A DNA stretch of 64,000 nucleotides from Burkholderiaceae bacterium. Lineage in GTDB: Bacteria > Pseudomonadota > Gammaproteobacteria > Burkholderiales > Burkholderiaceae. The position numbers and the translations under genes were made by a program. Each line of letters starts with the position of its first letter. Position 1 is the first letter of the stretch. This document shows positions 9,473-18,464 of the stretch, piece by piece. Below the pieces are notes generated by a model. That model made no database searches and had not been told where the DNA came from. It saw nothing but the letters and a program-made list of their open reading frames with translations. The stretch is taken from NCBI GenBank assembly GCA_947448415.1, contig CANFMT010000008.1, positions 1 through 64,000 of the forward strand, written 5' to 3'.

Positions 9473-9855
9473 TGACGATGGTTCTAGTGGATACATCTGT
9501 ATGGGTTGCCCATTTTAGAAAATCAAATGCCTCATTTGAATCTCTTCTCGTCAATGATCAAGTCCTATGTCATCCCTTAGTTTTAATTGAGCTGGCATGC
9601 GGAACTCCACCTGCACCAAGATTGAAATTCTTAAGTAATATTCAAAAACTACAACCAGCGACAGTAGCAACGCCAGATGAAACCCTGGAGTTTATTGAAA
9701 AACATCAACTGCATGAATCTGGTTGTGGCGCAATTGATGTTTCGCTCCTGTCTTCAACCCTACTCTCAAAAAATGCTTTACTTTGGACGCTTGATAAGCA
9801 CTTGGAAAATCTTGCAAATCGATTAGGCATTTCTTACGCCAGCAAACTTCACTAA
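9472..9855 (+). CDS. vapC: VapC-type PIN-domain ribonuclease toxin
   Basis: A 127-residue PIN-domain nuclease of the VapC family, whose members cut tRNA or rRNA when freed from VapB. The four acidic active-site residues are present: Asp7 (LVDTS), Glu40 (LIELACG), Asp89 (GAIDVSL) and Asp108 (TLDKHL). The start is taken as the ATG overlapping the vapB stop; an ATG two codons further in is also possible. Nothing indicates inactivation. The pair lies between fbp and pepN with no other mobile genes. Confidence 0.87.
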   Translation: MTMVLVDTSVWVAHFRKSNASFESLLVNDQVLCHPLVLIELACGTPPAPRLKFLSNIQKLQPATVATPDETLEFIEKHQLHESGCGAIDVSLLSSTLLSKNALLWTLDKHLENLANRLGISYASKLH

Positions 9856-9859
9856 TCCC

Positions 9860-12469
9860 CTAATTTCCAAGCGCTTTACCAATTACCTCCCTAACATCTG
9901 GAGAAAGTGTCTGGCATGCTGCTACACGCTCTAAGGCAGTCTTCATGGCGCCTTGATAAGGCTGGGCAAATAAACGCCAACGATCCAAGGCCCTCGCGAG
10001 ACGTGCTGCCACTTGCGGGTTAATTGGGTCTAGGGCCAAGACACTATCGGCCCAGAATTCATATCCACTTCCATCTGGCTGATGAAAGCTTGCTGGATTA
10101 GCGGCGCAGAAGGAGTGAATCACACTGCGTGCACGATTTGGGTTATTAAGTTTGAAAGCCGGATGCTCACGCAGTTTCTTCACCTCAATCAAGGTAGAAT
10201 CGAGTCCATCAATAGGCGGACGAGTCGACTGCAAACCAAACCATTTATCAATGACCAACGCATCATTAGCGAAGTGATTATAAAAATCAATTAGACATTC
10301 TTTTGACTCTTTGGCGCCATGGCTCACTAATGCAGCTAAGGCCCCATAGCGATCGGTCATATTGTCAGCAATGCGATATTGATTTACCGCCATTGGCGCC
10401 CAGATACTGGTATTGACTTCAAGCAACATATTAAGCGCCAAGTTCTTCAACGCACGCTTTCCCGAATCCACAGCATCAGACTTAAAGGGTCCTGGAGTTT
10501 GCATCTGTTGATACAAAGCAGCCCACTCTAATGCTAACTGCTTGCCAATTTCTTTTCGGAAAGCACGTCTTGCATTAAATATTTTTTGTGGGTCAACGCT
10601 AGCACACTGCTCATATAAATAAGATTCGGCTGGCAAGGTAAAGGCTAGATCCTTAAAGGCGGGGTCCGACTGAGGATCCATCAAGATATTGCGATAAGCC
10701 TCAATAAGTTGCGCGTCAGGCAAACGATTATTTAAGATCATCTGCATGGCTAGTTTCTGTCCTGACTCCCAGCGGTTAAATGGATCATCATCACTAGAAA
10801 ATAGCGTTAAGAGATCTGCTTCACTTTGCTCAAAATCCAAGTTAATTGGGGCCGAGAAATTACGATTAATCGAGAGCACCGGACGCTCTGCAACATTGTC
10901 GAAGGTCCAGGTTTGAGTTTCTTGCGTCAACTCCAATAGCTTCTCTGTTTGTTCGTTTGCTTTAGTCAGCAAACGGACCTTAAGCGGAATGTGAAAAGGT
11001 TTCTTCTCTGGCTGACCAGGGCTTGGGGCGCAACTTTGAGTTAAGGTCAGCTGATATTGTTTTTTAGCGGAATCGTAATGCTCTTGTACTTTGACACGCG
11101 GTGTGCCCGCCTGGCTATACCAATTCTTAAACTGACTGAGATCTTTGCCATTTGCATTGGCCATCGCAGCCAAGAAATCATCACAAGTGACCGCCTGCCC
11201 ATCGTGGCGTTTAAAATAGAGGTCCATACCCTTGCGGAAACCCTCTCTGCCCAATAGAGTCTGGTACATGCGAACGACTTCAGAACCCTTTTCATACACG
11301 GTAACGGTATAAAAGTTATTGATCTCTTGATATTCATCTGGACGAATCGGATGCGCCATAGGACCCGCATCCTCAGGGAACTGCATCTGACGCAATAGGC
11401 GTACATCTTCAATGCGTTTTACCGCCCTACCCGATTCACTACCCATTTGATCAGCAGAAAACTCTTGATCACGAAATACAGTTAACCCTTCTTTAAGGGA
11501 TAACTGGAACCAATCCTGGCAAGTCACGCGATTGCCGGTCCAGTTATGAAAGTACTCATGAGCTACAACACTCTCTATATTCGCAAAGTCACCATCTGTT
11601 GCCGTTTCAGGCTGGGCCAGGACAAACTTAGTATTGAATATATTTAGGCCCTTATTTTCCATAGCGCCCATATTGAAATCACCCACAGCAACAATCATGA
11701 AGCGCTCTAAATCTAACTCCAGCCCAAAGCGCTTTTCATCCCAATGAATCGATGCAATTAAAGAATCCATGGCATGGCGCGTTTTTTTCAAGTCGTGTGG
11801 CTCTACCCAGATCTGCAGTAACTTCTTGGCACCACTGCCAGTAGTAATAGTTTCCTCAATACACTCCAGCTTACCCGCCACCAAGGCAAATAAATAGGAT
11901 GGCTTAGGAAATGGGTCTTCCCATACTGCGCTATGCCAACCATTAGGAAGTTGCTCTGTGGCAATTAAGTTGCCATTAGATAGAAGCACTGGATACTGGT
12001 CTGCGCGAGCCTGCAAAGTCACCTTAAATCTTGCCATGACATCAGGGCGATCTAAAAAGTATGTGATCTTTCTAAAGCCCTCTGCCTCACATTGGGTAAA
12101 GAAATTTCCATTGGAGACATACAAACCCATTAAGGAAGTATTTTTTTCTGGAACGCAGATAGAAATAATTTCAACAATAAATTTTTCACTACCCTGATTT
12201 GGTAATGAATGAATCGTAAGCGTTTCTGGAGTCAATTCAAAATGGCGGTGGGCCTCACCGTTAATGCGTAAGCTCACAAACTCCAACTCATGCCCCACGA
12301 GAACCAATGGTGCATCTTCCTTAAAACCCTTTCCCGGCAATACCTCTAAGCGGCTTTTGATAATTGTGCGCGCAGGATCTAAGGCGATATCTAGATCAAC
12401 ATGATCAAAGGTATAAACCGGAGGTTGATATTGCAAACGTTTAAAGCTTTGAGGGAGGTCAGTTTTCAT
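9860..12469 (-). CDS. pepN: Aminopeptidase N (M1 family)
   Basis: A zinc metallopeptidase that removes N-terminal residues from peptides in the cytoplasm. 869 residues, matching proteobacterial PepN. The substrate-recognition motif GAMEN lies at 268-272. The zinc site is HEYFH at 304-308 with Glu327 as third ligand (HExxH-x18-E). A C-terminal helical domain completes the family fold. It is convergent with vapC with only four bases between them. Confidence 0.96.
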   Translation of the reverse strand: MKTDLPQSFKRLQYQPPVYTFDHVDLDIALDPARTIIKSRLEVLPGKGFKEDAPLVLVGHELEFVSLRINGEAHRHFELTPETLTIHSLPNQGSEKFIVEIISICVPEKNTSLMGLYVSNGNFFTQCEAEGFRKITYFLDRPDVMARFKVTLQARADQYPVLLSNGNLIATEQLPNGWHSAVWEDPFPKPSYLFALVAGKLECIEETITTGSGAKKLLQIWVEPHDLKKTRHAMDSLIASIHWDEKRFGLELDLERFMIVAVGDFNMGAMENKGLNIFNTKFVLAQPETATDGDFANIESVVAHEYFHNWTGNRVTCQDWFQLSLKEGLTVFRDQEFSADQMGSESGRAVKRIEDVRLLRQMQFPEDAGPMAHPIRPDEYQEINNFYTVTVYEKGSEVVRMYQTLLGREGFRKGMDLYFKRHDGQAVTCDDFLAAMANANGKDLSQFKNWYSQAGTPRVKVQEHYDSAKKQYQLTLTQSCAPSPGQPEKKPFHIPLKVRLLTKANEQTEKLLELTQETQTWTFDNVAERPVLSINRNFSAPINLDFEQSEADLLTLFSSDDDPFNRWESGQKLAMQMILNNRLPDAQLIEAYRNILMDPQSDPAFKDLAFTLPAESYLYEQCASVDPQKIFNARRAFRKEIGKQLALEWAALYQQMQTPGPFKSDAVDSGKRALKNLALNMLLEVNTSIWAPMAVNQYRIADNMTDRYGALAALVSHGAKESKECLIDFYNHFANDALVIDKWFGLQSTRPPIDGLDSTLIEVKKLREHPAFKLNNPNRARSVIHSFCAANPASFHQPDGSGYEFWADSVLALDPINPQVAARLARALDRWRLFAQPYQGAMKTALERVAACQTLSPDVREVIGKALGN

Positions 12470-12510
12470 AGGTTTATTTTAATTCCGGATCAATAGATCG
12501 CCCAGGCTGC

Positions 12511-13086
12511 TTAGCCCCATATTAGAGTTGCTATACCAATAGCAATAAAGGTGACTGCTGCAACAGCATGTACCCACTTGATTGGCATTCGTTTAGTAAA
12601 TTTTTGACCAATCCAGACGGCAGGTGCGTTGGCCAACATCATCCCCAAAGTGGTGCCTACAGTGACCGAAAACACATCTTCATAACGAGCACCCAATGCA
12701 ATCGTTGCAATTTGAGTCTTATCGCCCATCTCAGCCAAAAAGAAGAGTCCTACTGTCAATAGAAAAACCTGTAATGCGCGATCGGCTACTTTTGACCCAG
12801 CGGCATCGTCGATATGGTCAGGCACTAAAAGCCACAAACCGATGCCCAAAAAGCTCAAACCCAATATCCACCGCATGACATCTGGCGAGACCAAGCTTGT
12901 TAACCAATGGCCCAATAAAGCCGCGCATGCGTGATTAGCGATAGTGGCAATGAAGATACCCACAATGATGGCTACGGACTGCTTGGGATAACGCGCAGCC
13001 AGCATCAGCGATAAGAGTTGGGTTTTATCACCCATCTCAGCTAAAGCGACTACACCGGCAGAAAGAAATAATACTGAAAAGTCCAT
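12511..13086 (-). CDS. mneA: GDT1/TMEM165-family transporter, probable Mn2+ exporter
   Basis: A 191-residue membrane protein with six predicted helices in two similar halves. Each half carries the family signature: EMGDKTQLLSLML near residue 17 and EMGDKTQIATIAL near 118. Bacterial members export Mn2+ or related cations. No Mn-sensing yybP-ykoY riboswitch is recognisable upstream; the gap to ald holds only a terminator hairpin. The gene symbol follows family usage and the cation specificity is inferred. Confidence 0.82.
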   Translation of the reverse strand: MDFSVLFLSAGVVALAEMGDKTQLLSLMLAARYPKQSVAIIVGIFIATIANHACAALLGHWLTSLVSPDVMRWILGLSFLGIGLWLLVPDHIDDAAGSKVADRALQVFLLTVGLFFLAEMGDKTQIATIALGARYEDVFSVTVGTTLGMMLANAPAVWIGQKFTKRMPIKWVHAVAAVTFIAIGIATLIWG

Positions 13087-13114
13087 ATATTCATTTAAAT
13101 AAGGTTGGCCAAAT

Positions 13115-13149
13115 AAAAGGGCTAGGGGTAGTTTAGACCCTCTAGCCCA
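13115..13149 (-). terminator. Rho-independent terminator of ald
   Basis: On the minus strand GGGCTAGAGGGT pairs with ACCCCTAGCCC (one bulged base), followed by TTTTATTT. It separates ald from the downstream exporter gene. Confidence 0.8.
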
Positions 13150-13190
13150 GCACCTCTATAAATGGACTTTTGCGTTTTACATGAAATCCC

Positions 13191-14309
13191 TTACGCTACT
13201 AACAACTCCTCAGCCAAAACGAAGTCTAATCTTTGCGCCTGTGCCACTGGCTCAGAGGTCAGGACCCCTTTATGAATGCTCAGCCCATTACGCAGATGGT
13301 GATCAACCGAGAGCGCACTCATAACCCCTCGATTTGCCAAGGCCTCCACAAATGGAAATGTGGCATTAGTAAGTGCAAAGGTAGAGGTTCTCGCTACAGC
13401 TCCCGGCATATTGGCAACGCAGTAGTGAACCACTCCATCGACTAGGAAAGTTGGATCGGCATGGGTTGTAGGTCTTGAGGTTTCAAAACATCCACCTTGA
13501 TCTATTGCAACATCCACTACCACCGAGCCTGGCTTCATTTTTCTTACCATGTCCCGTGTCACCAATCTAGGAGCGGTGCCACCTGGTAATAACACCGCGC
13601 CAATCACAACATCTGCTTCACTCACTTCTTGCTCAATTAACAGGCTATCTGAATAAAAAGTTCGCACCCGATTTCCATAGAGCATGTCAATTTGGCGCAA
13701 GCGATCAATATCCTTATCGAAGATGCAAATATCGGCACCCATTCCGACAGCCATTTGCAAGGCGTTACGTCCAACTACTCCGCCACCTAAAATCACAATC
13801 TTGGCAGGCGCTACGCCTGGAACGCCTGCCATTAATACTCCTTGACCACCATGAGTTTTCTCTAAATGTGAAGCGGCTGCTTGAATAGCCATGCGACCAG
13901 CTACCTCACTCATCGGGGCTAATAACGGCAACGCGCCATTTACGGCAGTTACTGTCTCGTAAGCAATACAAGTCGCCCCTGATTGCATTAAGGCTTTAGT
14001 CTGCGCGGGATCAGGCGCTAAATGTAAATAGGTAAACAGAATTTGATCCTGTCTTAGCATGGCACATTCTTGAGCCTGAGGCTCCTTTACCTTCACAATC
14101 ATTTCTGATTTTTGAAAAACCTCTGCAGCACTATTAATGAGAGTTGCCCCAGCCATTCGGTAAGACTCATCGGTCAACCCAATTTGCTCCCCCGCTCCAC
14201 GTTGCACTAGAACAGAGTGGCCTTGTCTACATAAGCCGCTAACATTACCAGGGGTCAAGCCAACTCGAAACTCATTATTTTTTACTTCTTGAGGTACGCC
14301 AATAATCAT
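13191..14309 (-). CDS. ald: Alanine dehydrogenase
   Basis: Interconverts L-alanine and pyruvate plus ammonia with NAD. At 372 residues it has the family length. It opens with MIIGVPQEVKNNEFRV, and a Rossmann motif (VILGGGVVGRNALQMA) lies near residue 170. A clear AGGAGAT ribosome site precedes the ATG. It starts nine bases after the stop of an amino-acid permease gene on the same strand, so the two probably form an operon for uptake and deamination of alanine or related amino acids. Confidence 0.96.
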   Translation of the reverse strand: MIIGVPQEVKNNEFRVGLTPGNVSGLCRQGHSVLVQRGAGEQIGLTDESYRMAGATLINSAAEVFQKSEMIVKVKEPQAQECAMLRQDQILFTYLHLAPDPAQTKALMQSGATCIAYETVTAVNGALPLLAPMSEVAGRMAIQAAASHLEKTHGGQGVLMAGVPGVAPAKIVILGGGVVGRNALQMAVGMGADICIFDKDIDRLRQIDMLYGNRVRTFYSDSLLIEQEVSEADVVIGAVLLPGGTAPRLVTRDMVRKMKPGSVVVDVAIDQGGCFETSRPTTHADPTFLVDGVVHYCVANMPGAVARTSTFALTNATFPFVEALANRGVMSALSVDHHLRNGLSIHKGVLTSEPVAQAQRLDFVLAEELLVA

Positions 14310-14318
14310 GAATATCTC

Positions 14319-15701
14319 CTATTTAAATTTACGACTCGTTTTTGTTTTGCGATGTAAGCCCACGATATAAAACATCAATAGATACACGCCCATTAAGCAC
14401 GGACCCAATATCAATGCAATCCGCGCATCTTCATGAAAGCCCATCAGCACAATGACTAAGAAAATAAATGCCAGAGCAAACCATGAAGAGTAAGGCCACC
14501 AAAGGGAGCGATAGGCCAATGCGTCCACTTGCTCTTTAGTTAATGAGCGACGGAACTGAATTTGAGTAAATAGAATCGCTATCCAGACCATTAAGCCAAT
14601 AAAAGTGACTGCAGCCATCATGTACTGAAAGGCCTTATCTGGAACAAAATAGTTCAGCACTACACCGGTCATGCAGATGACGACCGTACTCATTACCGCC
14701 CGATGTGGAACACCATACTTTGAGAGCTTTGCAAAAGGTGCCGGGGCATACCCGTCAGATGACAGGGAGTACAACAAACGACCGCCACTAAAAATTCCCG
14801 CATTACAGGAAGACAAAGCTGCTGTAATTACGACAAAGTTAATTAATCCAGCTGCCTCCCTTAGGCCAATGCGTTCAAACATCACTACAAATGGACTTCC
14901 TTGCTGGCCAACTTGATTCCAAGGGAAGATTGCCAAAATTACAAGGACTGCTCCCATGTAAAAAATGAGGATGCGCCATGCTAAAGAATCAATTGCCATT
15001 GGAATAGTTTTTTGCGGATTCTCTGCCTCACCTGCAGATAGGCCAATCATCTCAATGCCCACATAGGCAAACAAGACCATCTGCAAGGAAAGCAACATTC
15101 CACTAATACCATTTGGAAAGAAGCCGCCGTGTTGCCACAAATTACTCAATCCGATTGGTTGCCAGTCATTGGTAAACCCAAAGAGAATCACTGAACCACC
15201 CAGCGCAATCATTGCCACAATAGCTACCACCTTGATTAAGGCAAACCAAAACTCAAACTCACCAAAAACTTTGACAGCTATCAAGTTAATTAAACCCATC
15301 ATCAATATTGATGACAAGGCCCAAATCCATTGTGGAGTTTCAGGAAACCAAATTCCCATATAAATGCCAACGGCAGTAACCTCTGCGATCCCAACAACAA
15401 CCCAGTAGGTCCAATACCCCCAACCCACCATGTAGCCCGCCAAGGGTCCCACATAGTTATTGGCATATGCAGCAAAAGAGCCTGCTACAGGTTCATGCAC
15501 CGCCATTTCACCAAGAACCCTGAGCACGATGAAAGCAACTATTCCCGCCAATAAATAACCCAAGAGAATTGATGGGCCCGCAATTTGAATTGCAGTTGCT
15601 GACCCTAAAAATAATCCAACTCCAATCGTTGAGCCCAAGGCCATCAAACGAATATGTCTTGCTTTGAGATGGCGTTTTAAGCCAGTTTGTTCAGTCTGCA
15701 A
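14319..15701 (-). CDS. Amino-acid permease (APC superfamily)
   Basis: A 12-helix inner-membrane amino-acid/proton symporter of the AAT group, with the family signature HIRLMALGSTIGVGLFLGSA near the start. Its place immediately before ald suggests alanine, glycine or D-amino acids as substrate; this is inference. The start chosen is TTG at 15701, because a near-perfect AAAGGAGGT lies five bases upstream. Reading on to an ATG at 15740 would add 13 residues and run through that ribosome site and a hairpin. Confidence 0.85.
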   Translation of the reverse strand: MQTEQTGLKRHLKARHIRLMALGSTIGVGLFLGSATAIQIAGPSILLGYLLAGIVAFIVLRVLGEMAVHEPVAGSFAAYANNYVGPLAGYMVGWGYWTYWVVVGIAEVTAVGIYMGIWFPETPQWIWALSSILMMGLINLIAVKVFGEFEFWFALIKVVAIVAMIALGGSVILFGFTNDWQPIGLSNLWQHGGFFPNGISGMLLSLQMVLFAYVGIEMIGLSAGEAENPQKTIPMAIDSLAWRILIFYMGAVLVILAIFPWNQVGQQGSPFVVMFERIGLREAAGLINFVVITAALSSCNAGIFSGGRLLYSLSSDGYAPAPFAKLSKYGVPHRAVMSTVVICMTGVVLNYFVPDKAFQYMMAAVTFIGLMVWIAILFTQIQFRRSLTKEQVDALAYRSLWWPYSSWFALAFIFLVIVLMGFHEDARIALILGPCLMGVYLLMFYIVGLHRKTKTSRKFK

Positions 15702-15723
15702 AAGAGACCTCCTTTCGAATTGT

Positions 15724-15742
15724 CGTTGGCGATTTACCAACG
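15724..15742 (-). promoter_or_regulatory. Hairpin upstream of the permease ribosome site
   Basis: The perfect 6-bp arms CGTTGG/CCAACG with a 7-base loop lie eight bases before the Shine-Dalgarno sequence of the permease-ald operon. It may be a leader hairpin or a DNA operator. Confidence 0.4.
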
Positions 15743-15968
15743 ATGCAAAGTCTAGGGAGGACTTGAAGAATGCACTAGAGGATAAAAATACTTAAAGTGA
15801 TTAAATGACTAAAAGTAAATTGCTTAAATACAGTGGACCCCATTAAGGTCCCATAGATTAAGAGAATACTTTTACAGGATTTATTTTTGACCGCAAAAGA
15901 ATCAGTAATTTCCTACAGGGATTCCCCTTAAGGAATAGCAATGAATTTGATTATTTTTCGCCTTGTGA

Positions 15969-16730
15969 TTATTTGGCAGCGATCAGATTTAGGATTTCTG
16001 CTGCTGCAGCTAAACCACAGGCTGCCGTCACCATGACAGTAGAGCCATAGCCCGAGCAGGCTAAGCCACCACTAGCTGCGCCAGCTCTTGGCTCATGAGA
16101 GTAAATAGCGCGAATGCCAATTTTCTTTTTAAGGTTTCTTGAAAAACCATGATCCTGCCTGAGGCCTTGCCTTACCTTGGCAAGCAAAGCATCTTGCTCA
16201 GTTCTTGAAAGATCATCGCAACGGACGGAGGTCGGGTCAGACTTGCCGCCCGCTGCGCCACACATGACTAGTGCACGATTGTTTGCTACAGCCCATACTG
16301 ATAACGCTATCTTGGTTTGTACAGAGTCTGTTGCATCCAATACGAAGGCATTACTTGGGATAAGAACATCTAAATTCTCTGGCTCCAAAAAGGTATCACA
16401 AGGGGTGAGCTGAATTCCGGGGTTAATTTGACGAATGCGATCAGTCATTGCCTCTACCTTTGCTTTGCCGTACTGACCCTCTAAAGCATGCAACTGTCGA
16501 TTGGTATTGCTTTCAGCGATATGATCAAAATCTACCAAGACCAAATGGCCAATGCCAGTTCGCGCCAAGGCCTCTGCAGCCCATGAGCCAACACCGCCTA
16601 GACCTGCAACCACCACCGTTGCATTCTGAAAACGTTCACGTAGCTCTGGACCATAGAGTCTAGAAACGCCACCAAAACGACGCTCTTCTAAGCTTTCTTC
16701 AATCTTGTCTTCTGTCATTGAAATACCCAT
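15969..16730 (-). CDS. tcdA: tRNA threonylcarbamoyladenosine dehydratase TcdA
   Basis: An E1-like enzyme that uses ATP to cyclise t6A37 of tRNA to ct6A. About 253 residues. The nucleotide-binding VVVAGLGGVGSWAAEALARTG is near residue 40, LVLVDFDHIAESNTNRQ follows, and the C-terminal region has the family SGGLACSGYGSTVMVTA signature. The ATG overlaps the stop of the amidohydrolase gene as TGATG; an internal ATG five codons in is an alternative. It is the last gene of a four-gene minus-strand run, probably unrelated in function to the genes before it. Confidence 0.94.
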   Translation of the reverse strand: MGISMTEDKIEESLEERRFGGVSRLYGPELRERFQNATVVVAGLGGVGSWAAEALARTGIGHLVLVDFDHIAESNTNRQLHALEGQYGKAKVEAMTDRIRQINPGIQLTPCDTFLEPENLDVLIPSNAFVLDATDSVQTKIALSVWAVANNRALVMCGAAGGKSDPTSVRCDDLSRTEQDALLAKVRQGLRQDHGFSRNLKKKIGIRAIYSHEPRAGAASGGLACSGYGSTVMVTAACGLAAAAEILNLIAAK

Positions 16731-17572
16731 CAAACCACAGGCCTGTAGAGACCAACCGCATTATTCCATAGAGTTTTTTGTGCGTTGATTGGCCCTAAAA
16801 CATTTCTAATAAGTGCAATATCCTCTGCCTCAAAGGGGCGCTTTGCACGAGTGGAGGGAAGGTCAGTTCCAAACATAAGAGCATTAGAATTACGTGCAGC
16901 AATCAATTCAAGGGCCTTTGGGACATTCATGCTTACCCTACCAAATCCAGTGACCTTGATTTTGGCACCTGCATCTACTAAATCGAGAATCACTGGGAGA
17001 CCTTGTTCAGTCATTCCCATATGATCAATCACTATTTGAGGGAGCTTGGATAGTTTTGCAACGTGGGGCTTTAATGCAGCAGAATCAGCATAAATCTCCG
17101 CATGCCACTTGCCCACAGCATGGGCTCTAGTTGCTAAAGCAACAATGTCATCCACCGAATCAATGCGCCCACGATAAATGTTAAATCGTAGTCCACGAAC
17201 TCCAATCGTCGCTAGGCTTGCAATCTCAGCATCTGGCACATCTTGTGGGACCTGCGTAATACCAACCCAACGAGGCCCAAGCTGCGGCAATAGCGCACGA
17301 AGATACGATTGGTCATATCCGTGAAACGATCCAGACACGATCGCGCCCGCAGTGATCCCAAGGGGTATCGTTTGTTGACGATATTCCTCTAAGGTAAATG
17401 ATGGTGGCGTATAACCTTGATTAGCAACTATTGGGTAGCGCTTATCAATGATGTGACAATGCGCATCAAAAATCTGAGAGTTTTGAGTCCGGGTAGCGCA
17501 ACCAGCAATCGTGAGGCCAGCAAAAGCGCCCGCGCCTAAAAGCAACCTTCGACGATCAATGTTGGGAGTCAT
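16730..17572 (-). CDS. Exported amidohydrolase-family (TIM-barrel) protein
   Basis: 280 residues. The N-terminus RRRLLLGAGAFAGLTIAGC combines a twin-arginine-type start with a lipobox cysteine (LTIAGC), so it looks like a folded, lipid-anchored periplasmic protein. The mature part begins with FDAHCHIIDKRYP, the metal-binding HxH of amidohydrolase-2 proteins. Later come VIDHMGM and MFGTDLPS with the expected His and Asp. It is related to dicarboxylate-lactone hydrolases, but the substrate is unknown. It follows the alpha/beta hydrolase gene on the same strand. Confidence 0.75.
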   Translation of the reverse strand: MTPNIDRRRLLLGAGAFAGLTIAGCATRTQNSQIFDAHCHIIDKRYPIVANQGYTPPSFTLEEYRQQTIPLGITAGAIVSGSFHGYDQSYLRALLPQLGPRWVGITQVPQDVPDAEIASLATIGVRGLRFNIYRGRIDSVDDIVALATRAHAVGKWHAEIYADSAALKPHVAKLSKLPQIVIDHMGMTEQGLPVILDLVDAGAKIKVTGFGRVSMNVPKALELIAARNSNALMFGTDLPSTRAKRPFEAEDIALIRNVLGPINAQKTLWNNAVGLYRPVV

Positions 17573-17603
17573 ATTTTTCCTCTGGTGATTTGCTGCATAT
17601 TAT

Positions 17604-18464
17604 TTAACGAATAAGCTCAAGAATGTACTCTGCCACTATTTCAGGTGCCTCAAGCGGAGTAAAGTGACGCGTTTGCGGAATGACTCTTAGCTTTGCATTA
17701 GGAATACGCAATGCAATATCTTCGGCCATACTCAATGGGGTTGCATAATCTTCCTCACCCACAATAACCATAGTAGGGCCTGAATAATTTTTTATAATTT
17801 CTCGCTCATCCGCAAGACCAAGCATATGACAACTTTTGACGTAATTTGATATCTGATTTGAAGTAAAGATTTTGAGGCAGTCTTCAACAAATTGTGTTTG
17901 CTCATCGATAAATCCAGGGCTAAACCAACGCGGCCTCTGGAATTCAATTAAAGCCTGCATCCCGCCTTCTACAGCTGTTTGAGCGCGTTTCTCCCAGTTT
18001 TTTGGCGCGTCTAAGCCATACCAAATACTGGCATCAATTACTGTGATGCTAGCTGCTTGGAACGGAAAATGTCCTGCAAATGAAAGTGCTATAGTACCTC
18101 CCATTGAACAACCGACAATATGTGCGCTGGATACCTCCATTTGCTCTAGGACACTCAACAGATCTTCTGCAAATTGTTTGGTAGAAAATTCAGCAGCAGC
18201 AGTTCCAGATTTTCCATGGCCACGGCAATCCAATGCATAGATACCCCCAGAAAAAGATGGGGCAGCGCACTCAATTGCCTTTGCCACACCTTGCCACATA
18301 TCTCCATCTAAAGCTAAAGCGTGCACAAACAATATCGGCGGAACATCTTTTGCTTTGGCCTCTTTGAATACGCGAATATTTAAAAGACATGCATCCTTTG
18401 CCTCTGCCCGAACTTCAATAGCTGGCTGAATTGGCGCGTATCGACGAATACCTTTCAATGTCAT
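17604..18464 (-). CDS. Alpha/beta hydrolase
   Basis: A 286-residue alpha/beta hydrolase. The nucleophile elbow GCSMGG (serine) lies near residue 107, with an HALALDGDMW oxyanion region before it. Asp in VGEEDYATP and a C-terminal His (TRHFTPLEAP) complete the triad. It resembles 3-oxoadipate enol-lactonase-type enzymes. The ATG at 18464 overlaps the stop of the upstream Bug gene as ATGA, so the pair is coupled; a start further upstream would give an unlikely Cys/Ser-rich leader. The joint role may be uptake and hydrolysis of an ester or lactone. Confidence 0.78.
   Translation of the reverse strand: MTLKGIRRYAPIQPAIEVRAEAKDACLLNIRVFKEAKAKDVPPILFVHALALDGDMWQGVAKAIECAAPSFSGGIYALDCRGHGKSGTAAAEFSTKQFAEDLLSVLEQMEVSSAHIVGCSMGGTIALSFAGHFPFQAASITVIDASIWYGLDAPKNWEKRAQTAVEGGMQALIEFQRPRWFSPGFIDEQTQFVEDCLKIFTSNQISNYVKSCHMLGLADEREIIKNYSGPTMVIVGEEDYATPLSMAEDIALRIPNAKLRVIPQTRHFTPLEAPEIVAEYILELIR

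Noticed and set aside
13087-13190. Mn-responsive yybP-ykoY riboswitch before the GDT1 exporter
   Set aside because: The conserved aptamer core is absent. The only structure is a hairpin with a T-tract that fits an ald terminator.
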